Positions 51,296-62,449 of a stretch of 64,000 nucleotides of DNA are shown here, in pieces. Position 1 is the stretch's first letter; every line of letters starts with the position of its first letter. The translations under genes and the position numbers were made by a program. The stretch spans positions 186,001 to 250,000 of the forward strand of contig NZ_QAVX01000001.1 in the NCBI RefSeq assembly GCF_003121485.1, written 5' to 3'. This DNA is from Dyella sp. C11. Its GTDB lineage: Bacteria; Pseudomonadota; Gammaproteobacteria; Xanthomonadales; Rhodanobacteraceae. The notes beneath the pieces are model-generated. The model saw only the letters and a program-made list of their open reading frames with translations, was not told the DNA's origin and searched no databases.

Positions 51296-52570
51296 ATGAG
51301 CATTGACGTCAGCCGTTTCAGCCCCGAACTCCAGCGCTACGCCGACCTCGACCAACGCCTGCTCGCCGCCGTCAAAGGCATCCGCATCCTGCCCACTGTC
51401 GCGTGGCCCGCATCGCTCGAAGACCGCATGATCGCGGCCTACGCTAAGGGCCAGTTCACACTGCCCGATGTGCAGTACCAGGTGCCTGACCTTTCCGCCG
51501 AACGCGCCGAACTGGCCGCCATCGAGCGCGAAGCGGGCTACGGCGATCCGCTGGGCGAATACCTGTGCCGCACGGCCGAGTCGTGGCGCATTGCCGCCGA
51601 GATGCTGGAAGCCGCGGGCACGGACCAGGTCACCGCACCGTCCATTGTGTTGTATGGCCGGCCCGGTGACAAAATCCCAGGCAGCGAGCGCAGCAACCTG
51701 GATGCGGCGCGCTACTTCGTCGAACTCTCCGATGAGCTTGGCTCGGACCTGATTGCCGACGACGTGAATTCGGCGATTTCCGCCGACGACCTGCGCGCGG
51801 ACCTGAGCAAGACGCTGGACGACTTTTTCGGCGAGCCGCTGATTTCCGTGGAAGTGGACCCGGAGCTCACCGCGAAGGCCGCCGCAGGCGCGACCCGCAT
51901 TCGTTTGCGCGGCGGTACGCGTTTCACCGATTACGACCGGCATCAGCTGCTGGCGCACGAAGCGCTGGTGCATTCGCTTACCGCGCTCAATGGCCGCGCG
52001 CAGCCGCTGCTGGCCTCGCTGGCGCGCACATCACCGCGCGTCACGGCGACGCAGGAAGGCCTGGCGGTGTTCGCCGAGCTGATGTCGGGCGCCATCGACA
52101 TCTCGCGTTTGAAGCGCATCAGCCTGCGCATTCTTGCCATCGACATGGCCTTGAGCGGCGCGGACTTCGTCGAGGTCTACCGTTTCTTCAGCGATTGCGG
52201 GCAAAACCCCGCCGACAGCTTCCACTCCGCGCAGCGCGTGTTCCGCGGTGTGCCGCTCACGGGCGGGGCGGCGTTCGCCAAGGACAATGTCTATCTGTCC
52301 GGCCTGCTCACGGTGCACACCTTCTTCCGGTGGGCGCTGAAGCAGCGCCGCATGGATATGTTGCGGAATCTTTTCGCGGGCAAGCTGGCGCTGCACGATG
52401 TCATCAGCCTGCAACCCTATTTCGAATCCGGTGTCATCGCCGCGCCACGCTGGTTGCCGCCGTGGATGCAGCATGCGCATGGACTCGCAGGAAAGCTCGC
52501 GTTCTCGTTGTTCGTCAATCGCATACACATGGGCAAGGTGGAGGCGGAGACGCTTTCACTGAGTCTCTAG
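51296..52570 (+). CDS. QEGLA-motif protein (MATCAP/DUF1704 family, metallocarboxypeptidase-like)
   Basis: 424 residues. The motif H221-E222-A-L-V-H226 is an HExxxH zinc site and the family motif Q253-E254-G-L-A supplies a third ligand. The family includes the vertebrate tubulin tyrosine carboxypeptidase MATCAP; the bacterial name, flavohaemoglobin expression-modulating QEGLA protein, does not fix a substrate. The ATG at 51296 follows GGGGGAGC; a start at 51266 adds ten residues. No partner gene is next to it; a REP pair follows. Confidence 0.88.
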   Translation: MSIDVSRFSPELQRYADLDQRLLAAVKGIRILPTVAWPASLEDRMIAAYAKGQFTLPDVQYQVPDLSAERAELAAIEREAGYGDPLGEYLCRTAESWRIAAEMLEAAGTDQVTAPSIVLYGRPGDKIPGSERSNLDAARYFVELSDELGSDLIADDVNSAISADDLRADLSKTLDDFFGEPLISVEVDPELTAKAAAGATRIRLRGGTRFTDYDRHQLLAHEALVHSLTALNGRAQPLLASLARTSPRVTATQEGLAVFAELMSGAIDISRLKRISLRILAIDMALSGADFVEVYRFFSDCGQNPADSFHSAQRVFRGVPLTGGAAFAKDNVYLSGLLTVHTFFRWALKQRRMDMLRNLFAGKLALHDVISLQPYFESGVIAAPRWLPPWMQHAHGLAGKLAFSLFVNRIHMGKVEAETLSLSL

Positions 52571-52578
52571 CCTGCTTT

Positions 52579-52640
52579 TGCAGGAGCGCACTTGTGCGCG
52601 ACCGGCCTGACCTCGGTCGCGCACAAGTGCGCTCCTACAG
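52579..52640. repeat. REP doublet (family 1)
   Basis: TGCAGGAGCGCACTTGTGCG then, after a short spacer, its reverse complement ending TCCTACA. Two REPs in inverted orientation able to fold as one hairpin. Confidence 0.88.
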
Positions 52641-52784
52641 GAGGCCTTCGTTGCATACCAGTTGTGTGAACCATCGCGTCACCATGCTGCACCGCATCGT
52701 CGGGAGAGAGGTGTCGCCGGTGATACCATTGCGCGATGCCGCCTCGCGGCCCCGATTCCCCATCACATTCGATCTCCCTATCCC

Positions 52785-55076
<2,292 letters not shown>

Positions 55077-55184
55077 GTTTGCGCTGCGCTTTTTAGTGTT
55101 TGAGAGCGGAGCCTTAGGGCTCCGTTTTCGTTTGGGGTTTTATCGAAATTTCTGCGGCGCATTTGTTGGACGCCGGGCGGCGCT

Positions 55185-55221
55185 CCCTCTCCCCTCCGGG
55201 GAGAGGGTTGGGGTGAGGGGC
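55185..55221 (+). repeat. CCCTCTCCCC-type hairpin repeat, copy 1
   Basis: CCCTCTCCCCTCCGGGGAGA and the following GGGTTGGGGTGAGGGGC. The same sequence occurs in inverted orientation at 55821-55857 with two base changes. Confidence 0.85.
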
Positions 55222-55251
55222 GGGTGCTCGCGGGAGCGCTTCATTCTTTAG

Positions 55252-55282
55252 CCGTCATGCCGGCGCAGGCCGGCATCCAGCG
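55252..55282 (+). repeat. Single copy of a family 2-like palindrome
   Basis: CCGTCATGCCGGCGCAGGCC then GGCATCCAGCG. It differs from the copies at 46743 and 47893 (GCCGGC in place of CCGCGAAGGCGG) and has no inverted partner nearby. Confidence 0.7.
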
Positions 55283-55321
55283 CCTTGCGTTGGGTTGTCG
55301 CCGTGAGGTGTTTCGTTCTTA

Positions 55322-55690
55322 TGTAACGGAACCGCGACCTAGCTCGCCTGCCGCGGGCTTCCGACCTCCTGCCGGAGGCCGGGTCACTTTTCTTTGCATG
55401 CCCAAAGATCCCACGGGACTAGCTTTGCGTCGAAAGTAACCAAAAGAAAGGGCACCCCGGATGACGCGCCTTCCGGGCTTTCAGCCCTCCAGGTCCGCGT
55501 GCGGGTTACGGGGTTTGTCGACAGGGCTTCCTGCCCTGACGACAAACTGGCTGGCATCCATGCGAGCCACCCTGCGGGCTGATCCTTCACCCGCGCGCCG
55601 CTGTCATACGGGGACCCCAGGAGCAGGAGCCAAAGAGCCAAGGCAAGAGCGAAGACAAGAGCAACACCAAAGGCTCAGGGCCGCGTCTCG
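55322..55690. repeat. Long Xanthomonadales-type intergenic repeat
   Basis: A block about 370 bases long rich in short palindromic and mirrored motifs: GGTCACTTTTCTTTGCATGC against GTAACCAAAAGAAAGGGC, GACAGGGCTTCCTGCCCTG, and the GTTTGTCG/CGACAAAC pair. I recognise this kind of sequence as a common intergenic element in Xanthomonas and relatives, from general knowledge. Function unknown. Confidence 0.65.
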
Positions 55691-55707
55691 ATCAATGCCG
55701 CCGCGTT

Positions 55708-55796
55708 CCCCTGTAGGAGCGCACCTTGTGCGCGACCGCGGCGCCTCGTCGTTGCCGCTCCGTCGGCTTGTCGCGCACAAGTGCGCTCCTACAGGG
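55708..55796. repeat. REP doublet (family 1)
   Basis: CCCCTGTAGGAGCGCACCTT GTGCGCGAC at the left, GTCGCGCACAAGTGCGCTCC TACAGGGG at the right, with 32 bases between. Arms are near-perfect inverted copies. Confidence 0.9.
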
Positions 55797-55820
55797 GCAG
55801 GAAAGGTTCTCGCGGGTTGG

Positions 55821-55857
55821 CCCCTCACCCCGGCCCTCTCCCCGGAGGGGAGAGGGC
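55821..55857 (-). repeat. CCCTCTCCCC-type hairpin repeat, copy 2 (inverted)
   Basis: GCCCCTCACCCCGGCCCTCT and the following CCCCGGAGGGGAGAGGG; near-identical reverse complement of the copy at 55185-55221. Confidence 0.85.
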
Positions 55858-56058
55858 GCGGACCCGCTAGACCAAAGTCGAACCCCTCTCTCACTGTCGC
55901 CCCATCAACACCTTCCATCCCCATTCGCGGCCGTATTGACACGATCCAATTGGCGAAAATAGGTGCCGGAGCTACACTCAGAGGGTTTCCCGCCTCTCAC
56001 CCAGAGGCGATCCACCTACAGCCGCGCCAACCCCCGGCGCCGCGGAGAGAAGCTCCCC

Positions 56059-58752
56059 ATGGATCAGCTCGACGACATCCTTCAACAGGACCTCGACCCC
56101 ACCGAAACCCAGGAATGGGTCGAGTCGCTCAACGCCGTCATCAATCACGATGGCACCGAGCGTGCGCATTACCTCCTGGAAAAGATGGTCGATTCGACGC
56201 GCCGGGCTGGCGGCTACCTGCCGTTCAATCCGACCACCGAGTACGTCAACACCATTTCGCCGGGCAACGAAGCCAAGATGCCGGGCGACGCGGCGATGGA
56301 ATGGCGCATCCGCACGCTGATCCGCTGGAACGCGATGGCGATGGTGGTTCGTGCGAACCGCAAGCCGGGCGAACTGGGTGGCCACATTGCGAGCTTTGCC
56401 TCGTCGGCCACGCTGTATGACGTGGGCTTCAACCATTTCTGGCGCGCACCGAGCGCCGATCACCCGGGCGACCTGGTATTCCACCAGGGCCACTCCAGCC
56501 CGGGCATCTACGCGCGTTCGTTCCTCGAAGGCCGCATCAGTGAAGAACAGCTGGACCTCTTCCGCATGGAAGTGGCCGGTCATGGTCGCGGCCTGTCTTC
56601 GTACCCGCACCCTTGGCTGATGCCGGACTACTGGCAGGTGCCGACGGTGTCGATGGGTCTGGGCCCGATCCAGGCCATCTACCAGGCGCAGTTCTGGAAG
56701 TACCTGGAACACCGCGGCCTGATGCCGAAGACCGACCGCAAGATCTGGTGCTTCATGGGCGACGGCGAAACCGACGAGCCCGAATCGCTCGGCGCCATCT
56801 CGCTGGCCGGCCGCGAAGGCCTGGACAACCTGGTGTTCGTGATCAACTGCAACCTGCAGCGCCTTGATGGTCCGGTGCGCGGCAACGGCAAGATCATCCA
56901 GGAACTGGAAGGCGTGTTCCGTGGCGCGGGCTGGAATGCCATCAAGGTGGTGTGGGGTTCCTACTGGGATCCGCTCCTCGCTCGCGACACCAAGGGCGTG
57001 CTGCGCAAGCTGATGATGGAAACCGTCGACGGCGAGTACCAGGCGTGCAAGGCCTTCGGCGGCGCGTACACGCGCGAGCACTTCTTCAACAAGTACCCCG
57101 AAACCCGCGAGATGGTGGCCAACCTGTCGGACGACGACATCTGGCGCCTGAACCGCGGTGGCCATGATCCGCACAAGGTGTTCGCCGCCTACGACCAGGC
57201 GACCAAGACCAAGGGCATGCCGACCGTGATCCTCGCCAAGACGGTGAAGGGCTACGGCATGGGCGCGGCCGGTGAATCGCAGAACCCGACGCACCAGCAG
57301 AAGAAGCTGGATGCCGAGGCCGTGCGTCACTTCCGCGACCGCTTCAACATCCCGGTGGCCGACGACAAGCTCGCCGACGTGCCGTACTTCCATCCGGGCA
57401 AGAACTCGCCGGAAGTGGAATACATGATGGAGCGTCGCCGCGCGCTGGGCGGCTTCCTGCCGCAGCGTCGCCGCACCTCGGACGTGAAGCTCAAGGCGCC
57501 GGAACTGTCGGCGTTCGAGCAGATCACCAAGGGTTCGGGCGAGCGCGAAATCTCCACCACCATGGCGCTGGTGCGCGGCATGAACCTCATGCTGCGCGAC
57601 AAGCAGATCGGCGAGCGCATCGTGCCCATCGTGGCCGACGAAGCCCGCACGTTCGGCATGGAAGGCATGTTCCGCCAGATCGGCATCTACGCGCCGTTCG
57701 GCCAGAAGTACCGTCCGCAGGACGCCGACCAGCTGCTGTACTACCGCGAAGACCAGAAGGGCCAGGTGCTGCAGGAAGGCATCTCCGAGGCCGGCGGCAT
57801 GGCCGCCTGGATGGCTGCGGCCACCAGCTACAGCATCAGCAACCAGCCGATGCTGCCGTTCTTCGTGTACTACTCCATGTTCGGTTTCCAGCGCATCGGC
57901 GACCTGGCCTGGGCGGCAGGCGACGCGCGTGCGCGCGGCTTCCTGATCGGCGGTACCGCCGGCCGCACGACGATCAACGGTGAAGGCCTGCAGCACGAAG
58001 ACGGTCACTCGCACCTGCTCTCCGGCGCGATCCCGAGCGTGAAGTCGTACGACCCGACGTTCTCCTACGAAGTCGCGGTGATCCTGCAGGACGGCACGCG
58101 CCGCATGCTGCAGGAACAGCAGGACGTGTACTACTACCTGACCGTGATGAACGAGAACTACCAGCATCCGGACATGCCGGCTGGTGCCGAGGAAGGCATC
58201 ATCAAGGGCATGTACCTGTTCAAGGATGCCGGCAAGCCGAAGAAGGGCGAGCCGCGCGTGCAGCTGCTGGGTTCGGGCACGATCCTTCGTGAAGTCATCG
58301 CGGCGGCCGAGCTGCTGGAGAAGGACTTCGGCGTCACCGCCGACATCTGGTCCTGCCCGAGCTTCAGCGAACTGCGTCGCGACGGTTTCGACGCCGAGCG
58401 CTGGAACCGCCTGCATCCGGAATCGGAACAGCGCGTGCCGTACGTGACGGGCCTGCTGCGGGACCGTCAGGGTCCGGCCATCGCCGCCACCGACTACGTG
58501 CGCGAGTACTCCGACCAGATCCGCGCCTTCATGCCGGACGGCATGCGCTACACGGTGCTGGGCACGGATGGCTACGGCCGTTCGGACACGCGTGCACACC
58601 TGCGTGGTTTCTTCGAAGTCGACCGTTACTGGATCGCCCACGCCGCGCTCGCTGCGCTGGCGAAGGACGGCAAGGTCAACGCGAAGGACGTGGCCCGCGC
58701 CATCAAGACCTACAAGCTGGATCCGGACAAGCCGAATCCCGAAACGGTCTGA
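56059..58752 (+). CDS. aceE: Pyruvate dehydrogenase E1 component (homodimeric)
   Basis: 897 residues, near the size of E. coli AceE (887). The thiamine diphosphate motif is G-D-G-E-T-D-E-P-E-S at about 235-244, with the N-C-N-L strand further on; H-Q-G-H-S-S-P-G-I-Y-A-R and Y-P-H-P-W-L-M-P are family signatures. It decarboxylates pyruvate and acetylates the E2 lipoyl domain. The E2 gene is not next to it. The ATG at 56059 has GGAGAGAAG upstream. Confidence 0.96.
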   Translation: MDQLDDILQQDLDPTETQEWVESLNAVINHDGTERAHYLLEKMVDSTRRAGGYLPFNPTTEYVNTISPGNEAKMPGDAAMEWRIRTLIRWNAMAMVVRANRKPGELGGHIASFASSATLYDVGFNHFWRAPSADHPGDLVFHQGHSSPGIYARSFLEGRISEEQLDLFRMEVAGHGRGLSSYPHPWLMPDYWQVPTVSMGLGPIQAIYQAQFWKYLEHRGLMPKTDRKIWCFMGDGETDEPESLGAISLAGREGLDNLVFVINCNLQRLDGPVRGNGKIIQELEGVFRGAGWNAIKVVWGSYWDPLLARDTKGVLRKLMMETVDGEYQACKAFGGAYTREHFFNKYPETREMVANLSDDDIWRLNRGGHDPHKVFAAYDQATKTKGMPTVILAKTVKGYGMGAAGESQNPTHQQKKLDAEAVRHFRDRFNIPVADDKLADVPYFHPGKNSPEVEYMMERRRALGGFLPQRRRTSDVKLKAPELSAFEQITKGSGEREISTTMALVRGMNLMLRDKQIGERIVPIVADEARTFGMEGMFRQIGIYAPFGQKYRPQDADQLLYYREDQKGQVLQEGISEAGGMAAWMAAATSYSISNQPMLPFFVYYSMFGFQRIGDLAWAAGDARARGFLIGGTAGRTTINGEGLQHEDGHSHLLSGAIPSVKSYDPTFSYEVAVILQDGTRRMLQEQQDVYYYLTVMNENYQHPDMPAGAEEGIIKGMYLFKDAGKPKKGEPRVQLLGSGTILREVIAAAELLEKDFGVTADIWSCPSFSELRRDGFDAERWNRLHPESEQRVPYVTGLLRDRQGPAIAATDYVREYSDQIRAFMPDGMRYTVLGTDGYGRSDTRAHLRGFFEVDRYWIAHAALAALAKDGKVNAKDVARAIKTYKLDPDKPNPETV

Positions 58753-58771
58753 GGCCAGAGTCTCTGGTAAC

Positions 58772-58803
58772 AAAAAACGCCGCGGCATGCCGCGGCGTTT
58801 TTT
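58772..58803 (+). terminator. Intrinsic terminator after aceE
   Basis: A run, then the perfect palindrome CGCCGCGGCATGCCGCGGCG (58778-58797), then T residues. Confidence 0.92.
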
Positions 58804-58819
58804 GTGCGTGGATTTCCAC

Positions 58820-58940
58820 TGTAGGAGCGCACCTTGTGCGCGACCGCCCATTAGGGCGCCTTCACCGTGATGATTGTCGCGAACACTGTCGATCGAGGTC
58901 GCTGGCGACTCTGCGGTCGCGCACAAGGTGCGCTCCTACA
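58820..58940. repeat. REP doublet (family 1) with longer spacer
   Basis: TGTAGGAGCGCACCTTGTGC at the left and GCACAAGGTGCGCTCCTACA at the right, about 80 bases apart. The spacer is longer than in the other doublets. Confidence 0.9.
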
Positions 58941-58958
58941 GGGGGTAGGATGCTGTGC

Positions 58959-58988
58959 AAAAAAAAACCCGCCTTTCGGCGGGTTTTT
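58959..58988 (-). terminator. Intrinsic terminator of the YqjD-like gene
   Basis: AAACCCGCC, loop TTTC, GGCGGGTTT, flanked by an A-run on the left, so the - strand transcript ends in a U-run; it can act for both strands. Confidence 0.9.
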
Positions 58989-59008
58989 CGATACGGGTGA
59001 CGCCAGCG

Positions 59009-59332
59009 TCAATCGTCATCCTGATTGCGGAACAACTGGCGAAGCAGGAAGAACGCCCCCACGGTGCCGGCAATAATCGCGGTGGTGGCCACCGGGTGGC
59101 GGGTCACGTGGCGACGCAGGCGTCGATACTGATAGTTGGCCTCGTCGGCGAAATCTTCGGCGGCGTGGCCGACGCGGCGCGCATACGTGGTGCGGTTGCG
59201 ACCGAAGCGGCGGCCAGCTTCGCGACCGCGCTCCACCAGCTCATCGGCGCGGCCTGCGGCCTCACCAGCGTAATGGCGTACTCGGTCCCGGACGCCGTTG
59301 ACGGTGCTTTCGATATCGTATTGACGGCTCAT
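59009..59332 (-). CDS. YqjD/ElaB (DUF883)-like membrane-anchored protein
   Basis: 107 residues. An N-terminal helical, charged stretch (G-R-A-D-E-L-V-E-R-G-R-E-A-G) is followed by one C-terminal membrane segment (A-T-T-A-I-I-A-G-T-V-G-A-F-F-L-L). This plan matches ribosome-binding YqjD/ElaB/YgaM, made in stationary phase. The identity is by plan rather than strong identity. The ATG at 59332 has AAGGAGG upstream. Confidence 0.75.
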   Translation of the reverse strand: MSRQYDIESTVNGVRDRVRHYAGEAAGRADELVERGREAGRRFGRNRTTYARRVGHAAEDFADEANYQYRRLRRHVTRHPVATTAIIAGTVGAFFLLRQLFRNQDDD

Positions 59333-59408
59333 GGCGTCCTCCTTGCGTGAAGTGATCTCACGTTGCCAGCGCTGGTGTGAGCGGTGCGTAAATAATGGCC
59401 AGACGTGT

Positions 59409-60614
59409 TCAGCTGCGATGATGGCGCCATGCCGGCGTCTCAACCCCGCGGGCGGCCAGCGCGCTGGCAATGATTTGGCGGACAGGTGGCAGCGCCCGGG
59501 CCGCCTGCAGCAAGGCATGGCGGGCGATGTGCGCGGCGGGGTGATCGTTCGTATACATCTTCACGATGGCAGCGGTCGCGGCATACAACGGCCACGTCGC
59601 CTGTCGATGCAGGTGTTGATAGCGACGCAGCACGCGGTCCGCGGCGATATCCCCGCCTGACGCCGCCACTTCCGCGAGCAGCCTCGCCAACGTTTCCACG
59701 CCACGCAAACCGAGGTTGAAGCCATGGGCGGTGACAGGATGCATGCCCACGGCCGCATCACCCGCCAGCGCAAAGCGATGTGCAACGAAACGGTGCGCAT
59801 AAGTGCCGACCAGCGGATACGCATGCCGTGTGGATACCAGACGCATCGCGCCATGGCGATGACCGAAGCGTCGTTCCATGTCCGCGTTGAACGCCAACTC
59901 GTCCAAGGCCATGACCCGCTGCAAGTGATGCGGCTGCAGCGTCAGCACAACGGATGCTTCGTTGCCTCGCAGGGGCAGCAATGCCAGCGTCTGTGCGTGA
60001 CCAAACCATTCCAGTGCTTCGCTGTGGTGGGATTTTTCGAGCGCCATGCGACAGACCAGCATCGTTTTGCCGAAGTCGTGCATCTGCGCTTCGATGCCGG
60101 CTTCACGACGCAGCCGTGAGAAACGACTGTCGGCGGCGATCACCAGTCGCGCCGTAATGTGTTCGCCACTGGACAATCGCAGTTGTGCGCTGTCGCGCGG
60201 CAGCATCAGCCCTTCGACCGACGTATCGCACATCAGCGTGACGCGTGGTTCGTGCTCTATGCTCACAAAAGCGGCACGACGTATGCGGTCGTTCGGAACG
60301 AGAAAGCCAAGTTCCTCTTCGTGGCTTTCATCGGGTGTCACACGAAGCCCTCGCGTGTTGCATCCGTTCAGCACGCGAGCGCTGCGCAACGCGGAAACAT
60401 CCGTGGACTCGACTCGTTGCCAGATGCCGAGTTCGCGCAGCATCCGCACGGATTGCTGTGTCAGTGCGATTTCGCGACCGTCGAACGGTGGTTCGCGCAG
60501 CACGTCCAGGGGTTGCTGCTCAACGAGGAGAAGGCTGAGGCCCGTTTCTGCCAGGGCGCGGGCCAGACAGAGCCCGGCAGGGCCGGCGCCGACGATGGCG
60601 ATATCGACGTTCAT
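59409..60614 (-). CDS. FAD-dependent monooxygenase of the UbiH/UbiF/UbiM family
   Basis: 401 residues. FAD motif V-G-A-G-P-A-G-L at 8-15, the second motif R-F-A-L-A-G-D-A-A-V-G-M-H-P-V-T-A-H-G-F-N-L-G, and a middle V-I-A-A-D-S-R-F-S. Such enzymes hydroxylate the ubiquinone ring (UbiH, UbiF, UbiI, UbiM); the position cannot be read here, and other substrates are possible. The frame begins with a second ATG 9 bases upstream (60623), also possible. It lies 97 bases downstream of the MFS gene on the same strand. Confidence 0.85.
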   Translation of the reverse strand: MNVDIAIVGAGPAGLCLARALAETGLSLLLVEQQPLDVLREPPFDGREIALTQQSVRMLRELGIWQRVESTDVSALRSARVLNGCNTRGLRVTPDESHEEELGFLVPNDRIRRAAFVSIEHEPRVTLMCDTSVEGLMLPRDSAQLRLSSGEHITARLVIAADSRFSRLRREAGIEAQMHDFGKTMLVCRMALEKSHHSEALEWFGHAQTLALLPLRGNEASVVLTLQPHHLQRVMALDELAFNADMERRFGHRHGAMRLVSTRHAYPLVGTYAHRFVAHRFALAGDAAVGMHPVTAHGFNLGLRGVETLARLLAEVAASGGDIAADRVLRRYQHLHRQATWPLYAATAAIVKMYTNDHPAAHIARHALLQAARALPPVRQIIASALAARGVETPAWRHHRS

Positions 60615-60711
60615 GGTGAACATGCAAGGGAAGGTGCCTCATGCTATCGAGCACGGGGACACCTCCCTTGATACGGATCAACGCCGTGCGATGTTCCATG
60701 CCCGCACGCGT

Positions 60712-61986
60712 TCAGAGCGTGCTTTCGGCGCCCGTATTGGCGGGGTCCGGCACGGGTTCGGCGCGCAGGCTTTGACGTCGGCGGAGCGTGGGAAACATGG
60801 CCATCCACAGACCCACCACGACCAGCGTGCCGATGCCGCCGATCAGCGTCGCATTGATGGCGCCCACCCACGCGGCCAGCAGGCCTGATTCGAACTCACC
60901 GAGCTGGTTGGAGGTGTTGATGAAGATGGCGTTGACTGCGCTGACGCGGCCGCGCATTTCATCGGGCGTGTCCAGCTGCACGAGTGCGCCGCGAATCACC
61001 ATGCTCACCATGTCGAACGCACCCAGCGCGAACAACGCTATCAGCGACAGCCACAGCACCTTCGACACGGTGAACACCAGGGTGGCCACGCCGAAACCGG
61101 CAACCGACGCGAACATGATGGGACCGACCCGTCGTTCCATGGAGTGACGCGCCAGCCACAGCGACATCAGCAACGCGCCGACGGCGGGCGCCGCACGTAG
61201 CAAGCCCAAGCCCCAGGGGCCGGTATGCAGCACGTCCTTTGCAAAGATGGGCAGCAGCGCCGTGGCGCCGCCCAGCAGCACGGCAAACAAGTCCAGCGAA
61301 ATCACGCCGAGAACGTCGGGTCGATGGCGAATGAAATGCACGCCGGCGAACAGGCTCTTCAGCGTCGCCGGCTCGCGCTTGGGCTGCGCCTGCTCATATC
61401 GCATGCGCATCATCAGCACCACGGCAATCAGGTACAGCACGGCGCACACGGAATAAACGACGCCGGCGCCGGCGACATAAAGAAAGCCGCCTACCGCGGG
61501 ACCCATGATCATCGCGGCCTGACCTGCCGATGCACTGGCGGCCATGGCGCGCGGCAAGATCGCCGGTGGCACCAACGCCGGAAGCATCGACTGCAGCGCC
61601 GGAAATTCGAAGGCCTTGGCGACACCAATGATGAAGACCAGCGCGAGAATGGTCGTCTCATGCGCCAGATGCGCAAGACTGATGATGGCCAGCACCACGA
61701 TGGCCAGCATGTCGACGATTTGCCCCAGCATCACGATGCGACGACGTTCGAACTGGTCGGCCACGTGGCCTGCCGGCAGTGCCAGCATCACCGATGGAAA
61801 GAACTGCACCAGGCCGATCAGCCCCAGATCCAGCGCGCGGCCGGTGATGGCGTAAATCTGCCAACCCACCGCCACCGACAACATCTGGAAACCGAAGCCC
61901 GAACAGATGCGGGCGAACCAGAACTGCACGAATGCGGGATGCGAACGCAGCGATTCCGCAGAAGCTTGCGCGGGAGAAGGGGACAT
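60712..61986 (-). CDS. MFS transporter
   Basis: 424 residues, twelve membrane segments, with the loop 2-3 motif G-H-V-A-D-Q-F-E-R-R-R-I-V. It resembles the EntS/DUF894 group of exporters. The substrate is unknown. The ATG at 61986 follows AAGGAT. It is separated from the next gene on this strand by 97 bases. Confidence 0.88.
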   Translation of the reverse strand: MSPSPAQASAESLRSHPAFVQFWFARICSGFGFQMLSVAVGWQIYAITGRALDLGLIGLVQFFPSVMLALPAGHVADQFERRRIVMLGQIVDMLAIVVLAIISLAHLAHETTILALVFIIGVAKAFEFPALQSMLPALVPPAILPRAMAASASAGQAAMIMGPAVGGFLYVAGAGVVYSVCAVLYLIAVVLMMRMRYEQAQPKREPATLKSLFAGVHFIRHRPDVLGVISLDLFAVLLGGATALLPIFAKDVLHTGPWGLGLLRAAPAVGALLMSLWLARHSMERRVGPIMFASVAGFGVATLVFTVSKVLWLSLIALFALGAFDMVSMVIRGALVQLDTPDEMRGRVSAVNAIFINTSNQLGEFESGLLAAWVGAINATLIGGIGTLVVVGLWMAMFPTLRRRQSLRAEPVPDPANTGAESTL

Positions 61987-62127
61987 GCGGGGATCCTTGC
62001 GGGGACGCGACCATTATCGGCAGCTGAAGCGCCAAGGCAAAGCACCGCAGCTTCACGCGCATGTGACCGGCGCTTGCCGGCAACGATCCTAGCGTGGTCC
62101 CAAGACAATCGAAGGACGAGGTGCGTC

Positions 62128-62430
62128 ATGGGTCAGTTTGCCGAACGCGTCTACACCGATCCGGCGAAGATTCGCCGATTGGAGTCCCTGGTCGATCAAT
62201 TGCCGGCGAACGGCCACGTGGTGTTGCAGCTGGTGGACGGCACCAGCTACGACGGCGTGGTGTGTGCGCGTCCGAATGTGCAGGTCTTTCGCGATCCGCA
62301 GGCGAATGAAGGCATCAACGGCGTCGTGCGCCTGGAACGACCCGATGCGCCGATGTGGTCCTGCTACGTATGGCTGGGTGACATCCATCGCGTGGAGCAT
62401 CTGGATTCCACCATGGGCAGCGAGAGCTGA
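62128..62430 (+). CDS. DUF3247 family protein
   Basis: 100 residues, small alpha/beta protein with Y-T-D-P-A-K-I-R-R-L-E and V-V-L-Q-L-V-D-G-T-S-Y-D-G-V-V. A family of unknown function almost confined to Xanthomonadales. The ATG at 62128 has GAAGGACGAGG upstream. The long frame upstream of it is antisense to the MFS gene. Confidence 0.82.
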   Translation: MGQFAERVYTDPAKIRRLESLVDQLPANGHVVLQLVDGTSYDGVVCARPNVQVFRDPQANEGINGVVRLERPDAPMWSCYVWLGDIHRVEHLDSTMGSES

Positions 62431-62449
62431 GCCCTCGCTGCCCAAGCCA

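Larger units (their letters stand above)
55077..56058. other. Repeat-rich intergenic region of 982 bases between maeB and aceE
   Basis: No gene is supported here. It contains, in order, a GAGAGGG repeat (55185-55221), a family 2-like palindrome (55252-55282), a long intergenic repeat (about 55322-55690), a REP doublet (55708-55796) and an inverted copy of the first repeat (55821-55857). The last 200 bases hold the aceE promoter and leader. Confidence 0.85.

Noticed and set aside
49894-51303. N-terminal extension of the aminotransferase to 886 residues
   Set aside because: The extra 470 codons lie antisense to rsgA and share nothing with aminotransferases; TTG at 49893 explains the true N-terminus.
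55978-58926. 982-codon open frame on the - strand opposite aceE
   Set aside because: Antisense shadow of pyruvate dehydrogenase E1; composition is that of mirrored coding sequence.
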